Notes: generated by a model from the sequence alone, not told the origin. A stretch of DNA of 64,000 nucleotides from Rutidosis leptorrhynchoides (GCF_046630445.1 NC_092339.1:312355501-312419500), one strand, 5' to 3'. Shown: positions 12,906 to 25,330, numbered from the stretch's first letter. Numbers and translations are program-made.

Positions 12906-13645
12906 CTCGGACCCTTGGTCCTCTTACTTGGAGCACCATAAGAAACAACCCTTCTCTCACTTGAAGGTTCACCCATCTTTGATCGCGAATACGACTCAAA
13001 ACCTCTAGCCACGACAAATAATTTCGAAAACGATTTCGCGTAACCTCTGCTAATTTGGTTCTTCAAGTCATCATTCAAAGTTCGATAGAAATCCTCCATC
13101 AACAACTGATGATTCCCCAAATACTCTGGGCAAAAACGTGCCTTCGCCATAAAGGTCGTCTTGAGAGTATTCAAATCCATAGAACCCTGTTGCAAATTTC
13201 GCAACTCATTACGCATTTTCGACAAATCGGCTGAAGTCCGGAACTCCTCGAAGAATTCCTTCTTAAACTCATCCCACGATAACGCCATAAACGGTTCACC
13301 ACCGACAAGATCAATCTTACCATCCAAACAATCCCTCGCCCTACCCCGCAACAAACTAGTAGCGAGTCTTGTCTTTTTCTCGGGAGGGTATTCAATAGTA
13401 CGGAAACACCCTTCGACATCCGAGACCCAAGTTGTGCTTACCAAAGGATCCGGTTTCCCGTCATACATCGGGGGTTTAGTCCTCATGAAGCTCTTAAGAC
13501 AACGCTCCATTTCACCACTACACTGAAGTTTGGAATACTTCATATCCATGTCTTCTCGAAACGCACTCATTTGCTCCGCAACGGCGGCCGCAACTCTAGC
13601 GTTAAACTCCAAATCGTTCGTCTCGATCTCGGTTCCCGTCACCAT
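12906..13645 (-). pseudogene. Gag of gypsy element D, C-terminus cut off by element B
   Basis: An ATG at 13643-13645 opens a frame of about 246 codons. It has the retrotransposon Gag fold seen in plant Ty3/gypsy elements, including W-D-E-F-K-K-E-F-F-E-E-F and R-F-C-P-E-Y-L motifs, ending near G-P-S. From 12905 the reading continues into the LTR of B and is unrelated. The zinc knuckle and all of pol are missing because the chain A/B lies here, and the rest of D must be left of the window. No nonsense codon is seen in the part kept, so D was fairly intact when it was hit. Confidence 0.85.
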
Positions 13646-14070
13646 TCTAAGGAATGCAAAGCGATTAGATCACGAACGTATAAAGCACACACACAATACC
13701 GCCCCATCTTGCTAAACACTCGTCGTACATCACTTGTTAGACACGATTTGCACCCATAATAAGGTTTGCAAGTCCTTATTACGCACACACGTCGTCTCAA
13801 CTCGTTAGTACAACGACCGCCTCGCTCGATGATATAACCAACACAACGACAATTCTACGCGATATAAACACACGCAAAAATTATTATCACAACAATAATA
13901 ATATATTAATAATATCCGCATTACTAATATAAACGTTAGTCCACCTACAAACAAGGCACTAACTACAACCTATTCTGACCCGTACTCCTACAAGTCCCGC
14001 AATAAATTAAGCACACACAAAAGTCTAAGTCTAGGCACCTATCTCAAGTCACCTAAATCCCTTAGACCAT
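13646..14070 (-). other. 5' untranslated leader of gypsy element D
   Basis: Sequence between the primer-binding site and the gag start of D. I see no ORF or other feature in it. Confidence 0.6.
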
Positions 14071-14082
14071 GCTCTGATACCA
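14071..14082 (-). other. Primer-binding site of gypsy element D
   Basis: Complement of TGGTATCAGAGC, two bases from the LTR start at 14085. Confidence 0.9.
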
Positions 14083-14145
14083 CTTGTAACAACCCAACCC
14101 GTTAACCTTCCAAAAACGTGCCAAAAAAAATCTGGAACAACAAAT

Positions 14146-14223
14146 CTGGACGGCGTCCAGATTTCTGGACGGCGTCCAGCTCTGAAGGAGTGGACGGCGT
14201 CCAAGCCTTTTGGACGGCGTCCA
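14146..14223. repeat. Four copies of the TGGACGGCGTCCA hairpin motif
   Basis: Each copy can pair TGGAC with GTCCA around a three-base loop. A second group of four is at the other end of the LTR (16216-16292). Confidence 0.85.
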
Positions 14224-14904
14224 AATGGTCTGCCAGGTTCTGATCTGTTTAACGATTACACACGGGCGAAAAATCCGCTTCCCGACACTTTTAAACCAAA
14301 ACACTTGCACAATATGTTATAATAATTAAAACTAAGAGTTTTCCATAATAAAATTGAGTTTTGCAACACCGGGCCCACATGGACCCAAATTACCATAAAG
14401 TGACCATTTCGACCCAATTTAGTTTATACAAAACATAGACCGAGCATGGGATTGGAGATACGCTACCCAATCCTAATCAAATCCAAAAGCAAGTCTTCTA
14501 AAGCAAACTATGCAAGTTCACTAGTTCCCACGCTTACCCGAGCCACCGCATCCATGAAATCTATAAAAATATAAACAACGAGAGGGTAAGCTAACGCTTA
14601 TGAGTGAGAATATACTACATACATATATATGCATAAAATGGACACGCCACACAAAATAATCAAATACAGCATACCGGAGCATCCAAGCATAAAGGCAAGC
14701 TAAGCTAAGTATTCCGTACGATCACTAAGCAACAAGCTAAAGATATCAACAAGGAAAGTTCACCAACGACGATGTGAACAACGCCAATAAGGTACACCCG
14801 GAGGGTTAGCTACATCACAACAAAACAATAATATATATAACAATACATAAACGCCCAAGGTTAACCCCTTAACCCAATACCGAGAACCGAATACCACAAT
14901 GAAG

Positions 14905-15165
14905 ATTGGCTGAACTACACGAGCCTTAGTAAATCCGCATACACACGAGACTACCATCTTCAATAACACAACATCGAGGTTGGCTGAACTACACGAGCCT
15001 TAGTAATCCGCAACCACACGAGATCACTATCTCAATAATATGACCGAACTACACGCGCCATCTTGAATCCGAACTACACGAGATCCACTTTCACAATTTA
15101 ATAAGATGACCGAAACTACACGCGTCATCGTGAATCCGCATACACACGCGACTCACTTCTCAACA
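14905..15165. repeat. Diverged tandem repeat in LTR D
   Basis: Three to four imperfect units of roughly 65-90 bases, each built on CGAACTACACGAG or a variant, then TAATCCGCA and CACACGAG. There is no ORF sense. Confidence 0.7.
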
Positions 15166-16215
15166 TCAAAAACCTTTGCCATTGGGGTTATATCATCCAC
15201 ATCACAAACACGTGTGATAATGTACACACAAAACATGTACCTCGCCAAAGGTGGTCAACCAAAATGCACAACCATGCCAATTGGACCTATACGCAAGTCC
15301 ATCAAATCCACCTATATGTGAAGTGAGCTCTATAACCGAGAACCACTTCACCCGACCCGCACCCATCCTACACATACATATGCACATAGGATATTACTCA
15401 CCTTGTCGTCTTTGATGAATGCAACCAAATAATCCGCAACTCGCCGATGGAATGTACCTATTCCATTATCACAATACAAACAACACAATTAGGGTTGACT
15501 TACAAACCAACCCAATCGACACTTAGTGCAATTTCAACCCAAATGCACTTCCAAGCACAAACCGCGCCCATACTAACCAACATTCACTAACACGAGTGAA
15601 TATGGTCCTAACACACCGATTAAACCCGAACACAAGTGTTAAACACGTGTCTCACCCATTTTGACACCAAACCCTAATTTTGACCCATTTCAAAATTAGT
15701 CAACCAAACACACCCAAAAGTGTTCAAATACTTCCATAATCACTAAACCTAGTGATTAAGCTCGAGATCAAAGCCTAATCAAGGCCAAATCGTCAACCAA
15801 CCCAAAACCTGCCAAGTGACAAGAATAACTAGTCACCATAAACCCATTTCATCATCTAAGAGGGTTTCACAACAAACTAGCTCAAAACCCTAACTTGAAT
15901 ATCAAATCTAACAAATAAAATTCGGAGTTTGAGCTTACCAATACTACCACAACGTAGCTAGGAGCGAGATGAACAACTTTAGAACCCGAGCTTTGGTGAG
16001 AATCTGATTCCTTCTTCTCCAAATCAAGCTCTCTCTCTCTCTCTCTAAACCCTTACTCTCTCACTAGATATGGATGAGAGTGTTTGTGAGGATGAAATGT
16101 GATCCACAAATGACCAATGGATCAGTTTTGAGGGCTCCAAACCGTTTACCCAAGTGAAATTACCAATTTGTCCCTTTTTAAAATCTAAAATATCACAGCT
16201 GGCCCGACAGGCCAA

Positions 16216-16292
16216 CTGGACGGCGTCCCAAATATTGGACGGCGTCCAGCTCTTCTTTGCTGGACGGCGTCCCGAATCCTGGACGGCGTCCT
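16216..16292. repeat. Second cluster of GGACGGCGTCC motifs in LTR D
   Basis: Four copies, with slightly varied last bases (CCCA, CCAG, CCCG, CCTG). Confidence 0.85.
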
Positions 16293-16461
16293 GATCAACT
16301 GAAATGGAAACAGGGTCTTATATGTATATACCAATAGTAAATACATTTAGAAGCTGGGTATTGTACGAGTACAAATACGGGTGCATACTGTAACACCCCA
16401 ACTTAACATGACCACAATATTGTCCGCTTTGCCTGCATGCGCACGGTTTTTTCTTGGCGAC

Positions 16462-16550
16462 CACACATGAGAAGCACTTTCCCAGGAGGTCACCCATCCT
16501 GGTAGTGTTCTTGCCCCGAGCACTCTTAACTACAGCGTACTCACACATCT
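16462..16550 (-). other. 5S rRNA-like segment in left Cassandra LTR
   Basis: On the minus strand it contains CAGGATGGGTGACCTCCTGG and, upstream, GTTAAG followed by GCTCGGGGC, matching the 5S internal control region (box A, intermediate element, box C). It is not a 5S gene: the first third is missing and positions differ. Confidence 0.85.
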
Positions 16551-16816
16551 GCTCTGCCTGTGGTCCCAAAACGCATTGTGTCATTTAAGCGTGAGTATTA
16601 CCTTATAATCCCATGATCACTCATGTCTGTGGGCGATGTGGGATTTGCCTAGGGTGTTACATTCACCCCCCCTCAGGGACTCATCATCCTCGATGAGGTT
16701 TGCCCCACCACCCCCAACGGCACATGAGTGGCTCTGATACCATTATGTGAAACCCCAACTTAACATGACCACAATATTGTCCGCTTTGCCCGCAGGCGCA
16801 CGGATTTTTCTTGGCG

Positions 16817-16905
16817 ACCACACACGAGAAGCACTTTCCCAGGAGGTCACCCATCCTGGTAGTATTCTCGCCCCGAGCAAGCTTAACTACAGCGTACTCA
16901 CACAT
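16817..16905 (-). other. 5S rRNA-like segment in right Cassandra LTR
   Basis: Same segment as at 16462-16550, with a box A closer to true 5S (GTTAAGCTTGCTCGG). It lies in the 5' LTR, where an internal Pol III promoter would act. Confidence 0.85.
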
Positions 16906-17646
16906 CTGCTCTGCCTGTGGTCCCAAAACGCATTGTGTGATTTAAGTGTGAGTATTACCTTATAATCCCATGATCACTCATGTCTGTGGGCGATGTGGGA
17001 TTTTCCTAGGGTGTTACACATACGAGTAGAATTGTTGATGAAAATGAATGAGAATGCAATTGTAAGCATTTTTGATAAGTAGAAGTACATTGATATGTGT
17101 CTTGAAGTCTTTCAAAAGTGTATGAATACATCTTAAAATACTACATGTATATACATTTTAACTGAGTCATTAAGTCATCGTTAGTCGTTACATGTAAGTG
17201 TTGTTTTGAAACTTTTAAGTTAACAATCTCATTTAATGTAGTTAACCCATTGTTTATTATATCTAATGAGATATTAAATTATTACATTATCATGATATTA
17301 TGATGTATGCATATATCTTAATATGATATATATATACATTAAAATTTCGATACAACGATAATCGTTACATATATGTCTCGTTTCGAAATCCTTAAGTTAG
17401 TAGTCTTGTTTTACATATGTAGTTAATTGTTAACATACATAATGATATATATAATTATCATTTTATCATGTTAAATATAGTGTAAAAATACCTTAATATG
17501 ATACATATGTATTTAATAAGGCGTTGTTATAACGATAATCGTTATATATATCGTTTCGAGTTTCTTAACTTAGTAATCTCATTTTTTAGGTATATAACTC
17601 ATTGTTAATATACCTAGTGAGATACTTACTTATCATAATATCATGT

Positions 17647-17649
<3 letters not shown>

Positions 17650-17705
<56 letters not shown>
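17650..17705. repeat. (TA)n microsatellite in 3' LTR of C
   Basis: About 27 TA units. The matching site in the 5' LTR (30204-30293) is longer. Confidence 0.95.
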
Positions 17706-17707
<2 letters not shown>

Positions 17708-17940
17708 TCATATAGTTTTTACAAGTTTTAACGTTCGTGAATCGCCGGTCAACTCGGGTGGTCAATTGTCTACATGAATCTCATTTTAATTAATCAAGTC
17801 TTAACAAGTTTGATTGCTTAACATGTTGAAAAAATTCAATCATGTAAATATCAATTTCATTAATATATATATATATATAAATATGGAAAAGTTCGAGTCA
17901 CTACAGTACCTACCCGTTATATAAATTTCGTCCCGAAATT

Positions 17941-20537
17941 TTAAGCTGTTGAAGGTGTTGACGCATCTTCTGGAAATAGGTGCGGATATTTCTTCTTCAT
18001 CTGATCTTCACGCTCCAAGGTGAACTAGGGTCCTCTACGAGCATTCCATCGAACCTTAACAATTGGTATCTTGTTTTGCTTAAGTCTTTTAACCTCACGA
18101 TCCATTATTTCGACGGCTTCTTCGATGAATTGAAGTTTTTCATTGATTTGGATTTTGTCTAACGGAATAGTGAAATCTTCTTTAGCAAAACATTTTTTCA
18201 GATTCGAGACATGAAAAGTATTATGTACTCCGACGAGTTGTTGAGGTAAGTCAAGTCGGTAAGCTACCGGTCTGACGCGATCTATAAACTTGAATGGCCC
18301 AATGTACCTTGGATTTAGCTTCCCTCGTTTACCAAATCGAACAACACCCTTCCAAGGTGAAACCTTAAGCATGACCATCTCTCCAATCTCAAATTCTATA
18401 TCTTTTCTCTTAATGTCTGCGTAGCTCTTTTGTCGACTTTGAGCGATTTTCAACAGTTGTTGAATTTGAATGATTTTCTCTGTGGTTTCTTGGATAATTT
18501 CTGGACCCGTAATCTGTCTATCCCCAACTTCACTCCAAAAAATCGGAGACCTGCACTTTCTACCATAAAGTGCCTCGAATGGTGCCATCTCAATACTCGA
18601 ATGATAACTGTTGTTGTAGGAAAATTCTGCTAACGGTAGATGTCGATCCCAACTGTTTTCGAAATTGATAACACATGCTCGTAGCATGTCTTTAAAGGCC
18701 TGTATCATCCTTTCACTTTGCCCATCAGTTTGTGGGTGATAAGCCGTACTCATGTCTAGACGAGTCCCCGATGTTTGTTGCAACGTCTGCCAGAATCTTG
18801 AAACAAATCTGGCATCCCTATCAGAGATAATAGAGACTGGTATTCCATGTCTGGAGACGACTTCCTTCAAGTATAAATGTGCCAACTTTTCCATTTTATC
18901 ATCTTCTCTCATTGGCAAAAATTGTGCTGATTTGGTGAGACCATCGACTATTACCCAAATAGTATCATAACCACTTGCAGTCCTTGGCAATTTAGTAATA
19001 AAATCCATGGTAATGTTTTCCCATTTCCATTCTAGGATTTCGGGTTGTTGAAGTAGACCTGATGGTTTCTGATGTTCAGCTTTGACCTTAGAACACGTCA
19101 AACATTCTTCTACTTATGTAGCAATGTCGGCTTTCATGCCTGGCCACCAAAAGTGTTTCTTGAGATCTTTGTACATCTTCCCCGCTCCGGGATGTATTGA
19201 ATATCTCGTTTTATGTGCTTCCTTAAGTACATTTTCTCTCACATCTCCAAACTTTGGTACCCAAATTCTTTCAGCCCTATACCGGGTTCTGTCTTCCTGA
19301 ATATTATGATGTTTCTCCAATCCTTTGGGTATTTCATTCTTTAACGGTCCTTCTCTTAAAACTCCTTGTTGCGCCTCCTTTATTTGAGTAGTAAGGTTAG
19401 TACGAATAATTATATTCATAGCTTTTACCCGTATAGGTTCTCTGTCCTTTCTACTCAAGGCGTCGGCTACCACATTCGCCTTCCCCGGGTGGTAACGAAT
19501 CTCAAAGTCATAATCATTCAACAATTCAATCTACCTACGCTGTCTCATGTTCAGTTATTTCTGATCAAATATATGTTGGAGAATTTTGTGGTCGGTATAT
19601 ATGATACTTTTGACCCCATATAAGTAGTGCCTCCAAGTCTTTAATGCAAAAACAATAGCGCCCAATTCCAAATCGTGAGTCGTATAATTTTGCTCGTGAA
19701 TCTTCAATTGTCTGGACGCATAAGCAATTACCTTCGTTCGTTGCATTAATACACAACCAAGACCTTGCTTCGAAGCGTCACAATAAATCACAAAATCATC
19801 ATTCCCTTCTGGCAATGACAATATAGGTGCCGTAGTTAGCTTTTTCTTTAACAATTGAAATGCTTTCTCTTGTTCATCCTTCCATTCAAATTTCTTCCCT
19901 TTATGCGTTAATGCAGTCAAGGGTTTTGCTATTTTGAAAAAATCTTGGATGAATCTTCTGTAGTAACCAGTCAGTCCTAAAAATTGGCGTATATATTTCA
20001 GAGTTTTCGGGGTTTCCCACTTTTCAACGGTTTCAATCTTTGCCGGATCCACTTGAATACCTTCTTTGTTCACTATGTGACCGAGGAATTGGACTTCTTC
20101 CAACCAAAATGCACACTTTGAAAACTTAGCGTACAGTTTTTCTTTTCTCAACAATTCTATCACTTTTCTCAAATGTTCTTCATGCTCTTGATCATTCTTT
20201 GAGTAAATAAGTATGTCATCGATGAAAAAAATGACAAACTTGCCAAGGTATGGTCCACACACTCGGTTCATCAGGTCCATGAACACAGCCAGTGCATTAG
20301 TCAAACCAAACGGCATAACCATAAACTCGTAATGACCGTAACGCATCCTAAAAGCAGTCTTCGGAATATCATCCTCCTTCACCCGCATTTGATGATACCC
20401 GGAACGTAAATTGATCTTCGAATAAACCAACGAGCCTTGTAGTTGATCAAATAAGTCGTCGATTCTCGGTAGTGGGTAACGGTTCTTGATGGTAAGTTTG
20501 TTCAACTCTCGGTAGTCGATATACAACCTGAATGTAC
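17941..20537 (-). pseudogene. pol of gypsy element C: RT, RNase H, integrase, chromodomain-like tail
   Basis: One reading frame runs from the solo LTR E to a TAA at 17941-17943. In order it has RT fingers and palm with the F-I-D-D-I-L-I-Y-S catalytic motif (near 20215), RNase H, the H-H-C-C zinc region of integrase, the integrase core ([21 protein letters not shown]) and a GPF/Y module. The tail [10 protein letters not shown] and F-T-L-E-R-E-D resembles the end of plant chromoviruses of the Tekay/Del type. At least four nonsense codons break it (near 19555, 19531, 19114 and 18025). The start of RT is displaced to 23224-23557 by solo LTR E. It is not able to make a full polyprotein. Confidence 0.92.
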
Positions 20538-21207
20538 TGTGATGACCCGAAAATTTCTGACCAAATTTAAACTTAATCTTTGTATGATTAACATTTTCGA
20601 CACGATAAGCAAAGTCTGTAAAACTGAATCTCAAAATTTTTGAACTACTTTTATATATTTAAATACCCTTCGGTTGTTTTCGACGATTCGCGAACAATTA
20701 TATGTAAATAGATACATATATACTATAACTTGAAAAGGTAACAATGTATTAATTATTTGATACCGTACATTAAACTTATTGGTTTAAATATCTATTTGAA
20801 TATATATGATAAGTTGAAATATTTATTATTAAAATTTATTTATAAATTTCAAGTTATTAAAAAGATATATACATATATATAATTTCAAGTTATTTAGTAA
20901 ACGATAGTAACATTTTCAAATTGCTACAGTACCCAAAATGCTACAGTGTTTTCGAAAATCACTATTTGCTACAGTAAAAATTGACTTTGCTACAGTGGTA
21001 TAGTTTATGGATGATTTAAGACTATATTTTGACAAAGGTACGATTCACGAAATGTAAAGTAGAAGTTTTCTCAGTATATGATAGGACGTTCGAAAAACCG
21101 GAACCGGGACAAAAGTCGAGTGACAACGTATGACTTATCGGAACAAAAATTACAAGTCAACTATGCATGTGAATTTAATATAATATATAATTAATTATAT
21201 AAATTAA

Positions 21208-21244
<37 letters not shown>

Positions 21245-21296
21245 TTAATATGTCGACAAACAAAGTGACAAACCACATTTTGAGCTGGATAGGGAC

Positions 21297-21346
21297 CTCA
21301 TGCGATCGCATGAGTTCCCCATACTCTTCTCATGCTATCGCATGAG
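21297..21346 (+). promoter_or_regulatory. Paired palindromes upstream of TATA in solo LTR E
   Basis: CTCATGCGATCGCATGAG (21297-21314) is a perfect 18-base palindrome. A second at 21329-21346 differs at one base. The TATA box starts 22 bases after the second one. Confidence 0.7.
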
Positions 21347-21367
21347 CTGAGATTGCAGGTCAAGTAC

Positions 21368-21374
21368 TATAAAA
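21368..21374 (+). promoter_or_regulatory. TATA box of solo LTR E
   Basis: TATAAAA in a GC-richer patch, about 0.8 kb into the LTR. It is followed by a CT-rich leader and the (TTA)n tract. The same order is seen in the LTRs of F. Confidence 0.6.
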
Positions 21375-21435
21375 TGCGAAGTCTGGTGCCGAATTTATTT
21401 CATATTTTCATCAAACTATCTCTCTGATCTCTATA

Positions 21436-21542
<107 letters not shown>

Positions 21543-22383
21543 CTAATATTATTATTAGTAGTATGAGTATTATTATTTATACATAAAATACTACGACGAG
21601 GTCATGAGCGTGTCACTTTCAAAATATGTTTTCGAGCGGGATAGAGCTAAGGAAATTATGGGTTATTGCCAAGGAGGTTATGGGTAATGTTCGGGGGTAT
21701 ATTTGTGAATCAAATCTAGTGTTTATCATCTCCGTTACGTCTACGTACTTTCCTACAATATTGAATCTCAATACTGATACGTAAGCACTCATATTTTATC
21801 TTTTTTATATATTAATAGTGTATACATGTCTAGTGCTCGAGTATATATATTTATACATGTTTGTATGCTAAATTTTGTCATTAAACAGTTTATAATGAAT
21901 CCCAAATTAAATACAAATATTACTGGTAAAAGGTATATGATATACATGTTTTTGGAAAGCTGGCGAAAAATTAGTAACTTTTCATTTAGACACCGAATAG
22001 TTTCGATGAACGGATTAAAAAGATATGATCAACTGAATTATGACTGACGTTAATTGAAATTGCTTTTGAATCTGCAATTAAGATTTAAACAACTTGTTTA
22101 TGAGATTGATAAATTGGATTTTTGAATATTACCAACCGAGTAAATGAATCCTTATATAAGGTACGTCTCGTTTTGTTAAACTATTGTCAAAATTGACTTT
22201 TTGAAACAACATTGGATAACTTTTGTATGTCAATATCGAGCATTAGGATTGTGATACACTATGACCTGACCTAGCTTGATAGACATGTATTGACCAACAT
22301 ATGTTCTCTAGGTTGAGATCTACGGTTATTTGGTAATTCGAGTTTTGATCACATTTTGGTGAACGACTTTATATGCGGCTAAG

Positions 22384-22876
22384 GTGAGTTTCATTTGCTC
22401 CCTTTTTAAATACTTTTGCAATATATATTTTTGGGCTGAGAATACATGCACTTTATTTTAAACGCAATGGATACAAGTACATACTTAATTCTACACTGAG
22501 TTTGAACCAAAAATCCCTTAGCTTTGGTAACTAGTAACTGCCAGTTATAAGAACTGGTGGGCGCGAGTAGTAGTATATGGATCCATAGGGCTTGATATCC
22601 CCGTCCGAGCTAGAGCACTAGCCTTTACGTATGCTATTTTAGAAGCGTACACGTTGGTTTGCGTGTATTATTAAGATGATTATACAAAGGGTATAAATTA
22701 TATATACGTTAAGTTTAGTTACCAGGGTGCTCAATTTCGTAGAATATTTTGATAAATGTTTCTGGATGAAACAACTGAAATCTTGTGATCCACCTTTATG
22801 TACAGAATATGCAAAACATTAAAACTATGAACTCACCAACCTTTGTGTTGACATTTGTTAGCATGTTTATTCTCAG
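22384..22876 (+). other. Predicted leader intron in solo LTR E
   Basis: Donor AAG|GTGAGTTTC at 22384 and acceptor TTTATTCTCAG|GT ending at 22876, 493 bases. Confidence 0.45.
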
Positions 22877-23223
22877 GTTCCCTAGAAGTCTTCCGCTGTT
22901 TGCTTATATGTTAGACAAGCCATGTGCATGGAGTCATACATGGCATATTTTTCAAGGAAATGTTGCATTCACCAAATCATCACCATGTATCTTATTTTGA
23001 CTGCATTTTCAATGGAATTATTATTGTAAATTATTATATTACGGTGATTGTCTATATGTAGAAATCATCAGATGTCGAAAACCTTTGATTTAAATATTCA
23101 TTTATGGTGTGCCTTTTCAAAAGAATACAATGTTTACAAAACGTATCATATAGAGGTCAAATACCTCGCAATGAAATCGATGAATGACGTGTTCGTCCAT
23201 ATGGATTTGGAGCGATCGTCACA

Positions 23224-23557
23224 TGTACCATCCTTCTTTTTGACAAAAAAAACAGGAGCTCCCTATGGTGATGTACTTAGTCGTATAAAACCACGCTCTG
23301 AAAGTTCTTGTAATTGGCTTTGGAGTTCCTTCATTTCGCTGGGTGCGAGTCTGTATGGAGCACGAGCTATTGGTGCAGCTCCTGGTACGAGATCTATTTG
23401 AAATTCAACAGATCGGTGTGGAGGTAGTCCAGGTAATTCTTTAAGAAATACATCGGAAAATTCTTTTGCGACGGGAACATCATTGATGTTCTTTTCTTCG
23501 GTATTGACTTTTCTCGACGTGTGCTAGAACAGCATAGCAATATTTTCTTATTAGTTT
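23224..23557 (-). pseudogene. pol of element C, protease-RT linker and RT start
   Basis: This is the N-terminal part of the polymerase, cut from the rest by solo LTR E. It includes [19 protein letters not shown] and the G-A-P-V-F-F-V-K-K-K-D-G block before the insertion. A TGG-to-TAG change lies before G-A-P-V, and an extra A in a run near 23515 shifts the frame relative to the protease. Confidence 0.88.
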
Positions 23558-25195
23558 TCATGCCTTCAGGTTACTAATAAGATTTAACTTCCCGTTCCTC
23601 TTTTCTCCGTACACCATTAAGGGTTTTCCTTTTTCTCGTACAATGCGAATTGCATTTTTGTAACATACAATTTCTGCTCTCTCCTTTTTCAACCAGTCCA
23701 TGCCGATTATCACATCAAAACTCCCTAACTCTACTGGTATCAAATCAATCTTAAACGTTTTGATAACCATTTTAATTTCTCGATTCTGACATATATTATC
23801 TGCTGTAATTAATTTACCGTTTGCTAATTCAAGTAAAAATTTATTATCCAAGGGCGTCGGTGGACAACTTAGTTTAGCACAAAAATCTCTACTCATATAG
23901 CTTCTATCCGCACCCGAATCAAATAAAACATAAGTAGATTTGTTGTCAATAAGAAACGTACCCGTAACAAGCTCCGGGTCTTCCTGCGCTTCTGCCGTAT
24001 TAATATTGAAAACTCTTCTGCGGCCTTGGCCATTAGTATTCCCCTTATTCGGGCAATCTCTATTAATATGGCCCAGTTTTCCACATCCAAAACAAACTAT
24101 GGCGGCATTATTTGTTTCGACATTATTTGTTCTTTTAATTCTGTTATACATTGGTCCGTAGACCTCACACTTCATCGCGCTATAACCATTTCTTTTACAC
24201 CTGTTGCAAAATGTCGTGCAGAATCCCGGGTGATGCTCTTCACACCTTTGGCATGGCTGTTTTTGGTTTTTGTTGCCATTGTTGTTATTGAGATTGTTGT
24301 TGGGATTTTTATTGTTGTTGAAACGATTGTTGTAGTTGTTGTTGTTGTTGGGACGTTTTTTGTAGTTATTGTTAGGATTGCGGTTATTGTTGCGGTTGTT
24401 ATGATTGTTATTGTGATTGTTGTTGTTGTTGTATTGGTGACCCTTGTCACTGGTTTCTTCCTACTTTCTCTTGACCTATTTCATGTTGGCCTCTTCGGCC
24501 GCCTGCTCCTTAATCCTTCCCTCAATCTGGTTTACTAGTTTGTGAGCCATACGGCTTGCCTTTTGTATGGAGGCAGGCTCGTGTGAACTCACATCTTCTT
24601 GAATCCTTTCTGGTAACCCTTTAATAAATGCGTCTATCTTCTCTTCTTCATCTTCGAACACTCTTGGACATAATAGGCACAACTCTGTGAATCGTCGTTC
24701 ATACGTGGTAATGTCGAATCCTTGCGTTCGTAATCCTCTAAGCTCTACTTTGAGCTTATTGACCTCGTTTCTGGGGTGATATTGTTCATTCATCAGGTGT
24801 TTGAATGCCGACCACGGTAGCGCGTAGGCAGTATCTTGTCCCACCTGCTCGAGATAGGTATTCCACCATGTTAACGCAGTGCCTGTGAAGGTATGTGTAG
24901 CGTACTTTACTTTATCTTCTTCAGTGCACTTACTTATGGTAAACACCGATTCTACCTTCTCGGTCCACCGTTTTAATCCAATTGGACCCTCGGTTCCATC
25001 GAATTCCAGAGGTTTGCAGGCAGTGAATTCTTTGTAGGAGCATCCTACACGATTTCTTGTGGAATTAGTTCCACTGCTAGATCCAGAGTTATTGTTATTT
25101 TGCATCGCAGCCTTTACTGCGGCTATGTTTGCTGCAAGGAAAACACGGAAGTCTTCCTCGCTCATGTTCAAGTTCTGATGAGTAGTCGGTGCCAT
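23558..25195 (-). pseudogene. gag and protease of gypsy element C
   Basis: An ATG at 25195 opens Gag: an N-terminal part with Asn/Ser tract, then the core domain (F-D-G-T-E-G-P-I-G-L-K-R-W and L-T-W-W-N-T-Y motifs). Two TAG codons (24476-24478 and 24461-24463) interrupt the frame, which then continues through an Asn-rich stretch to a zinc knuckle C-F-G-C-G-K-L-G-H-I-N-R-D-C (about 24050-24090) and an aspartic protease with active site D-S-G-A. Both stops could be CAG-to-TAG changes, as expected from deamination of methylated cytosine. It ends at 23558. The long Asn run was once coding, and the Val-rich reading on the other strand is only its mirror. Confidence 0.9.
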
Positions 25196-25330
25196 TCCCT
25201 TCAAAAATAGCCAAAAGAATTAAGTTAATCATATAGAATATTAAGAGTAGTCAATAGTATTTCGTAGCATAATATGAACTTATTTATAAAAGCTTTTTCT
25301 TCATATTAGCGTTTTATAATTTTTCATTCG

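Larger units (their letters stand above)
14085..16322 (-). mobile_element. 5' LTR of gypsy element D
   Basis: It starts TGTAACAACCC beside the primer site and ends GGGTCTTATA. The right edge was set by comparing the flank with the uninterrupted copy in LTR C (29510-29530): homology to LTR C resumes at 16323. The last two bases are TA where CA is expected, probably a C-to-T change. It has a donor-like AAG|GTGAGT near 15400 on the minus strand, four short palindromes near each end, and a diverged tandem repeat in the middle. Confidence 0.8.
16389..17018 (-). mobile_element. Cassandra TRIM retrotransposon (5S-bearing LTRs)
   Basis: A 630-base element with two 273-base LTRs (16389-16661 and 16746-17018), a primer-binding site complement at 16731-16742 and a purine tract complement (CACCCCCCCTC) by the left LTR. 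It has no ORF. The direct repeats CATAC at 16384-16388 and 17019-17023 are the target duplication, and the homologous site in LTR C (around 29571) has a single CATAC and no insert. Each LTR contains a stretch like the 3' two-thirds of plant 5S rRNA, which is the hallmark of Cassandra. It is non-autonomous and depends on another element's enzymes. Confidence 0.95.
16323..17905 (-). mobile_element. 3' LTR of gypsy element C, partial
   Basis: It matches 29516-30569 of the 5' LTR apart from the Cassandra insertion. Its left part was split off by the insertion of D and lies beyond the window. The right end GAGTCACTACA is followed by the polypurine-like motif (minus strand TATAACGGGTAGGTACTG). Differences from the other LTR are scattered single bases and microsatellite length. 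Confidence 0.88.

Noticed and set aside
13161-13526. 121-residue plus-strand frame
   Set aside because: Shadow of the Gag frame of element D.
16389-17018. 5S rRNA genes
   Set aside because: Only the 3' two-thirds of 5S is present, twice, inside 273-base LTRs with primer site and purine tract. This is Cassandra.
20915-21000. Four TGCTACAGT words in solo LTR E as a separate element
   Set aside because: Too short, no inverted ends or duplication; treated as part of the LTR.
22785-23000. 71-residue frame in solo LTR E and its copy at 55062-55277
   Set aside because: A chance frame in a repeated LTR; the third copy at 61272-61490 does not keep it and no family motif is seen.
23048-23223. Conserved approximately 55-residue frame at the LTR end (also 54841-55015 and 61049-61223)
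   Set aside because: It is kept because the LTR DNA is kept. Related LTR A/B has the same DNA block without the frame, and the frame runs into unrelated sequence at the insertion point.
24026-24538. 170-residue Val-rich frame on the plus strand
   Set aside because: Mirror of the Asn-rich linker of Gag in element C, whose frame carries a zinc knuckle and protease on the other strand.
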